From NCBI GenBank assembly GCA_026224775.1, contig JAMFRP010000061.1, forward strand, positions 1-32,809: a stretch of 32,809 nt of DNA, in the 5' to 3' direction. The notes beneath the pieces were generated by a model. That model had not been told where the DNA came from. It was given only the letters and a program-made list of their open reading frames with translations, and searched no databases. This document shows positions 29,178 to 32,809 of the stretch, piece after piece. The first letter of the stretch is position 1; the number at the start of each line of letters is the position of its first letter. This DNA is from Bacteroidota bacterium. GTDB taxonomy: Bacteria; Bacteroidota; Bacteroidia; Sphingobacteriales; Sphingobacteriaceae. The translations under genes were made by a program, and so were the position numbers.

Positions 29178-31568
29178 ATGAAACGTTATTGCTTGTCGCT
29201 CGTTATTCTGTTAGCAGTTTATTCATCAAATCTATTTGCTCAACAACATATGGATGTACAAATTTTAGGAAATGCCGAGAGCATCAATAAAGAGAATAAT
29301 GTTTTAGTCATCAAAACAAAAGAAGCGGAAGCAAGGGTTTGGATATATAGCCCTACTATTATCAGAGTAAGCATTAGTAAGGAGCATAGCATTGATACCT
29401 CCTTCGCCGTTGTACAACAACCGGCAGGGGATTTGCAATATAAAGAGAACGATAAAGATGTTGAATTAACCACATCAGCTTTAAAACTGGTTATTAACAA
29501 ATCGCCGTTAAGGTTTAACTTTTATACAGCTGATGGCAAAGCGTTAAGTCAGGATGATCCGCGGTTTGGTACAAACTGGCAAGGTACAAGGGTAATCAAT
29601 TACCGTAAATTATATAAAGACGAACGTTTCATCGGTTTAGGCGAGAAAACAGGAAACCTTGACCGCAGAGGCAGTTCATATGTAAACTGGAATACAGATG
29701 CGCCTAACCACGGCCCAACAACTGATCCTTTGTATGAAACCTTCCCGTTTTTTGTGGGGATGCATAGTGGGTTAACTTATGGATTGTTTTTTGATAATAC
29801 CCATAAAAGCTATTTTGATTTCGGAGCATCTACCGATGAGCAAACCAGTTGGTATGGCGCGGATGCCGGTGATATGAATTATTACTTTTTCGGTGCACAA
29901 AGTGTGGCACAAATTATTGAGGACTATACCTGGTTAACCGGCCGTATGGAAATGCCACCACTTTGGAGCCTTGGTTACCAGCAGTGCCGCTGGAGCTATA
30001 CGAGTGCCGCCGAAGTTTTGAGTATTGCTGAACGACTAAGAAAGGACAAAATACCTGCCGATGTAATGTATTGCGATATTGATTACATGGATCATTACAA
30101 AATATTTACCTGGAATAAAACCACTTTTCCTGATCCGAAGGGGATGATAGATAAGTTGAAAGCCATGAATTTTCATTTGGTTACCATTGTGGATCCCGGT
30201 ATAAAGGTTGAGTATGGATACAAACAGCACGATGAAGGTGTTGCCAATAATTACTTCGCTACTTATCCCGATGGTGAAAAATACATAGGCAGTGTTTGGC
30301 CAGGCCGTTGCTATTTCCCGAATTTTACTGATAAAGCTGTACGTGATTGGTGGGGAGCATCATTTACCGCATTAACAGAACCCGGCGTAGAGGGTTTTTG
30401 GAACGATATGAACGAGCCTGCGGCATGGGGTCAAAACATACCATGGATGGTAAAGTTCGGCAAGTTTTATATGCCCGAAATACGGAATGTATACGGTATG
30501 CAAATGGCAGAGGGCACTTATTTAGGTACTAAAAAAATATTAGGGAATAAACGTCCGTTTGTGTTAACCCGTGCGGCTTATTCAGGCACACAACGCTATT
30601 CGGCAGTGTGGACGGGGGATAACTCGGCTTATGACGCGCACATGCTGTTAGGGCAGCGTATGGTAAACAGTTTGGGTATTACCGGTATGTCATTAGTAGG
30701 GGTAGATATTGGCGGCTTTACAGGCAACCCTACGCCTGAGCTGATGGTCCGCTGGAATTCATTGGGTGTTTATACGCCGATGTTCCGTAACCACGCTGCA
30801 AAGGGTACCAAATACCGCGAGCCCTGGCGTTGGGGTAAAGCAAACGAGGCAATCATCAGGAAAGATATTGAACAGCGTTATAAATTGTTACCGTATATCT
30901 ATTCCAGCTTTTACCAATCACACTTAACAGGTTTGCCTATAAGCCGCACATTGGCAATTAACTATACACAGGAAGACAGCATTTATTCAGAACATTTCCA
31001 AAACCAGTTTATGTTTGGCGATGCGATAATGGTGGCACCGGTTGAAAGCACTAAATTAATAGAAGATGTTTATCTGCCAAAAGGCGAATGGTATCGTTTA
31101 TCCACTGGCGAGAAATTTAAGGGTGGCAAAATAATTAAAGCACCTGCACCTTTAACCGATCTGCCTGTATTTATTAAAGGTAGTGCTATCATCCCAATGC
31201 AAAACCTGGTACAAAGCACTAACGAAAAAGGCGATGGTATATTAAAAATAAACATATGGTATGGCTCAAAAGCTAATGGCTATGTTTATTATGAAGATGA
31301 CGGTTCATCGTATGACTACCAGCAAGGCACTTTTTATAAACGTACCATCAGCTTTGATCCTAAAAAATCAGAGATAACATTGGGTGCGGTTGAAGGTTCC
31401 TTCGCATCTAAATACAACAAAATTAAATTAGTGCTGCATGGTTTTAAAGGTAATCTTAAGACCTTTAAAGTGAACGGCGAACCTGTTAAGCTTTATCCAA
31501 ATGTTAAGGATGATACTGATTACAGCATGTTTGTTAATAATGGTAAAGAGATAAAGATTCAATATTAA
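29178..31568 (+). CDS. Exported glycoside hydrolase family 31 (alpha-glucosidase type)
   Basis: GH31 enzymes cleave alpha-glucosides or alpha-xylosides with retention of configuration. The 796-aa protein has a signal peptide (first ~21 residues, ending SSNLFAQ). A GH31 N-terminal beta-sandwich follows, then the (beta/alpha)8 barrel. The nucleophile is D410 in GFWNDMNEPA. The acid/base is D481 in WTGDNSA. The C-terminal beta domains contain PVESTKLIEDVYLPKGEWYR. It probably acts in the periplasm or on the surface on starch-derived or other alpha-linked oligosaccharides. No sus-type neighbours are present, so its substrate is open. It is convergent with dnaK. Confidence 0.95.
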   Translation: MKRYCLSLVILLAVYSSNLFAQQHMDVQILGNAESINKENNVLVIKTKEAEARVWIYSPTIIRVSISKEHSIDTSFAVVQQPAGDLQYKENDKDVELTTSALKLVINKSPLRFNFYTADGKALSQDDPRFGTNWQGTRVINYRKLYKDERFIGLGEKTGNLDRRGSSYVNWNTDAPNHGPTTDPLYETFPFFVGMHSGLTYGLFFDNTHKSYFDFGASTDEQTSWYGADAGDMNYYFFGAQSVAQIIEDYTWLTGRMEMPPLWSLGYQQCRWSYTSAAEVLSIAERLRKDKIPADVMYCDIDYMDHYKIFTWNKTTFPDPKGMIDKLKAMNFHLVTIVDPGIKVEYGYKQHDEGVANNYFATYPDGEKYIGSVWPGRCYFPNFTDKAVRDWWGASFTALTEPGVEGFWNDMNEPAAWGQNIPWMVKFGKFYMPEIRNVYGMQMAEGTYLGTKKILGNKRPFVLTRAAYSGTQRYSAVWTGDNSAYDAHMLLGQRMVNSLGITGMSLVGVDIGGFTGNPTPELMVRWNSLGVYTPMFRNHAAKGTKYREPWRWGKANEAIIRKDIEQRYKLLPYIYSSFYQSHLTGLPISRTLAINYTQEDSIYSEHFQNQFMFGDAIMVAPVESTKLIEDVYLPKGEWYRLSTGEKFKGGKIIKAPAPLTDLPVFIKGSAIIPMQNLVQSTNEKGDGILKINIWYGSKANGYVYYEDDGSSYDYQQGTFYKRTISFDPKKSEITLGAVEGSFASKYNKIKLVLHGFKGNLKTFKVNGEPVKLYPNVKDDTDYSMFVNNGKEIKIQY

Positions 31569-31574
31569 TTCTTA

Positions 31575-31737
31575 GAAGTTTGTTGAAAATGATAAAACTA
31601 TCGTCATTGCGAGCGAAGCGTGGCAATCCCAAGCTATGCAGAACCGCTCTGTAAGTCGGGGATTGCCACGCTTCGCTCGCAATGACGTTTTGTTTTTATG
31701 TCTATATCAAAGCATTGAATCATTCTTAAATAGCTTC
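31575..31737. mobile_element. MITE-like element, copy 2 (163 bp, inverted relative to copy 1)
   Basis: In reverse complement this sequence follows copy 1 (15661-15818): it starts GAAGCT, shares GATT and the 27-bp inner arms, and has GATAGTTTTAT next to the right arm. The inner inverted repeat is 31602-31630 with 31659-31687, a perfect 29 bp. The ends GAAG...CTTC are only partly paired (about 14 of 19 bases). TTA flanks both sides (31572-31574, 31738-31740), again like a 3-bp duplication. It lies in the convergent GH31-dnaK gap. Confidence 0.7.
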
Positions 31738-31747
31738 TTACAAACAA

Positions 31748-31783
31748 AAAAAGCCCTGCTGGAAATTTCCAACAAGGCTTTTT
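31748..31783 (-). terminator. Terminator of dnaK (possibly bidirectional)
   Basis: AAAAAGCC (31748-31755) pairs with GGCTTTTT (31776-31783). An inner TG/CA and TGGAAATTTCCA complete the stem across two mismatches. On the minus strand the T-run of seven follows the stem, 30 nt beyond the dnaK stop. It could also stop GH31 transcripts. Confidence 0.75.
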
Positions 31784-31813
31784 AGTTTTCTATCTATTAG
31801 GAGATAGGGAGAA

Positions 31814-32809
31814 TTATTTTACTTCTTCGAAGTCAACATCTGTTACGTTGTCGGCATTGCCTTCAGCGTGAGCTTCTGGGCCGCCTTGTCCATCAGCGCC
31901 TGGCTGTGCCTGGCCTGCGTCTGCAGCAGCTTTGTACATATCTTCAGATGCAGCAGTCCATGAAGTGTTTAACTCATTTTGAGCAGCTTCAATGTCAGCT
32001 AAGTTTTTAGAAGCGAAAGCATCTTTCAGTTTTTTCAAACCTTCTTCGATAGGTGCTTTTTTATCTGCCGGGATTTTATCACCATATTCTTTCAATTGTT
32101 TTTCAGTTGAGAAGATCAGGGCATCAGCAGCGTTCAGTTTTTCAACTTCTTCTTTAGCAGCTTTATCAGCATCGGCGTTAGCTTCAGCTTCATCTTTCAT
32201 ACGTTTGATCTCAGCATCAGTTAAACCTGAAGAAGCCTCAATACGGATGTTTTGCTCTTTACCTGTTGCTTTATCTTTAGCAGCCACATGTAATATACCG
32301 TTAGCATCAATATCAAATGTTACTTCGATCTGAGGCACACCGCGAGGTGCTGGTGGTATACCATCTAAGTGGAAACGGCCTATAGTACGGTTACCCGCAG
32401 CCATTGGGCGCTCACCCTGTAATATGTGGATCTCTACTGACGGCTGGCTATCAGACGCGGTTGAGAATGTTTCAGATTTTTTAGTTGGGATAGTTGTGTT
32501 AGCCTCGATTAATTTAGTCATTACACCACCCATAGTTTCAATACCTAATGAAAGCGGGGTAACATCTAACAACAATACATCCTTAACTTCGCCGGTTAAT
32601 ACACCGCCTTGTATGGCAGCGCCTATGGCTACAACTTCATCAGGGTTAACACCTTTTGAAGGCGCTTTACCGAAGAATTTTTCAACAGCTTCCTGTATAG
32701 CAGGTATACGTGTTGAACCGCCTACTAAAATGATCTCGTCAATATCAGAGATACTTAAACCTGCATTTTTCAATGCTGATTTACATGGCTCAATGGTACG
32801 TTTTATAAG
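31814..32809 (-). CDS. dnaK: Chaperone DnaK (Hsp70), C-terminal part (cut by window edge)
   Basis: The reading frame runs off the window end and encodes the last 331 residues. It opens with the end of the ATPase domain (DEIILVGGSTRIPAIQEAVE, then GVNPDEVVAIGAAIQGGVL). The substrate-binding beta-domain follows (LLLDVTPLSLGIETMGGVM, EIHILQGERPMAAGNRTIGR), then the helical lid and a Gly/Gln-rich tail. The tail ends DVTDVDFEEVK, close to the common EEVD/EEVK-type ends of bacterial DnaK. DnaK folds and protects proteins with DnaJ and GrpE. The N-terminal part lies beyond the window, so this is not a pseudogene. A TTG codon near 32773 only looks like a start. Confidence 0.98.
   Translation of the reverse strand, partial: LIKRTIEPCKSALKNAGLSISDIDEIILVGGSTRIPAIQEAVEKFFGKAPSKGVNPDEVVAIGAAIQGGVLTGEVKDVLLLDVTPLSLGIETMGGVMTKLIEANTTIPTKKSETFSTASDSQPSVEIHILQGERPMAAGNRTIGRFHLDGIPPAPRGVPQIEVTFDIDANGILHVAAKDKATGKEQNIRIEASSGLTDAEIKRMKDEAEANADADKAAKEEVEKLNAADALIFSTEKQLKEYGDKIPADKKAPIEEGLKKLKDAFASKNLADIEAAQNELNTSWTAASEDMYKAAADAGQAQPGADGQGGPEAHAEGNADNVTDVDFEEVK

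Noticed and set aside
31814..32809. Truncated dnaK pseudogene
   Set aside because: The reading frame runs intact into the window edge, and all visible domains are complete and conserved.

Overview
The window is a chromosomal stretch from a member of the Bacteroidota, most likely Sphingobacteriaceae (Mucilaginibacter/Pedobacter-like). Four observations support this: an AT-rich genome with weak or absent Shine-Dalgarno sequences and A-rich leaders; promoter -7 boxes of the form TAnnTTTG; an OMP_b-brl_3-type TonB-dependent outer-membrane protein, a GIN-domain (DUF2807) protein and several M1/M42/GH31 hydrolases; and ribosomal proteins typical of the phylum (zinc-less L36 and S4, L17 with an Ala/Pro/Glu-rich tail). 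No phage, transposase, CRISPR or defence gene is present. The species assignment is inference.

Layout. (1) 1-7340, plus strand: the distal spc and alpha ribosomal operon, rplR(partial)-rpsE-rpmD-rplO-secY-map-infA-rpmJ-rpsM-rpsK-rpsD-rpoA-rplQ, closed by a strong terminator. Gaps are 4-12 nt in the spc half and mostly 60-130 nt in the alpha half, where several hold GC-rich hairpins. (2) 7557-10040, minus strand: a secreted GIN-domain protein and a secreted M1 metallopeptidase. (3) 10235-12203, plus: dihydrolipoyl dehydrogenase and a lone carotenoid hydroxylase. (4) 12318-13613, minus: a FucP-type sugar MFS transporter. (5) 13782-20078, plus: murB, an ECF sigma factor, a small Spy/CpxP-like exported protein, accA, tRNA-Gln, prs, rplY(ctc) and pth, all central metabolism or translation. 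(6) 20216-25098, plus: an outer-membrane beta-barrel receptor, a YffB/ArsC-like protein and a second M1 metallopeptidase. (7) 25382-26698: a GNAT acetyltransferase overlapping tail-to-tail with a minus-strand lipoprotein. (8) 26937-31568, plus: an M42 aminopeptidase, a sugar-nucleotide nucleotidyltransferase and a secreted GH31 glycosidase. (9) 31814-32809, minus: the C-terminal half of dnaK, cut by the window edge.

The coding content is ordinary. The unusual signal is between genes: a dense collection of short palindromic elements from at least five sequence families. One family (15661-15818 and 31575-31737) is a two-copy, roughly 160-bp MITE-like element with terminal inverted repeats and 3-bp flanking duplications (TAA, TTA). 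The tRNA-Gln-prs-rplY-pth cluster has a different inverted-repeat element in each of its three gaps, and two of them end 1-5 nt before the next start codon. Three of the four convergent gene junctions also carry such palindromes. Secondary points are a minus-strand terminator-like leader ahead of the lipoprotein gene, a start-codon-proximal hairpin ahead of the GIN-domain gene, and a terminator-like hairpin between rpsD and rpoA.
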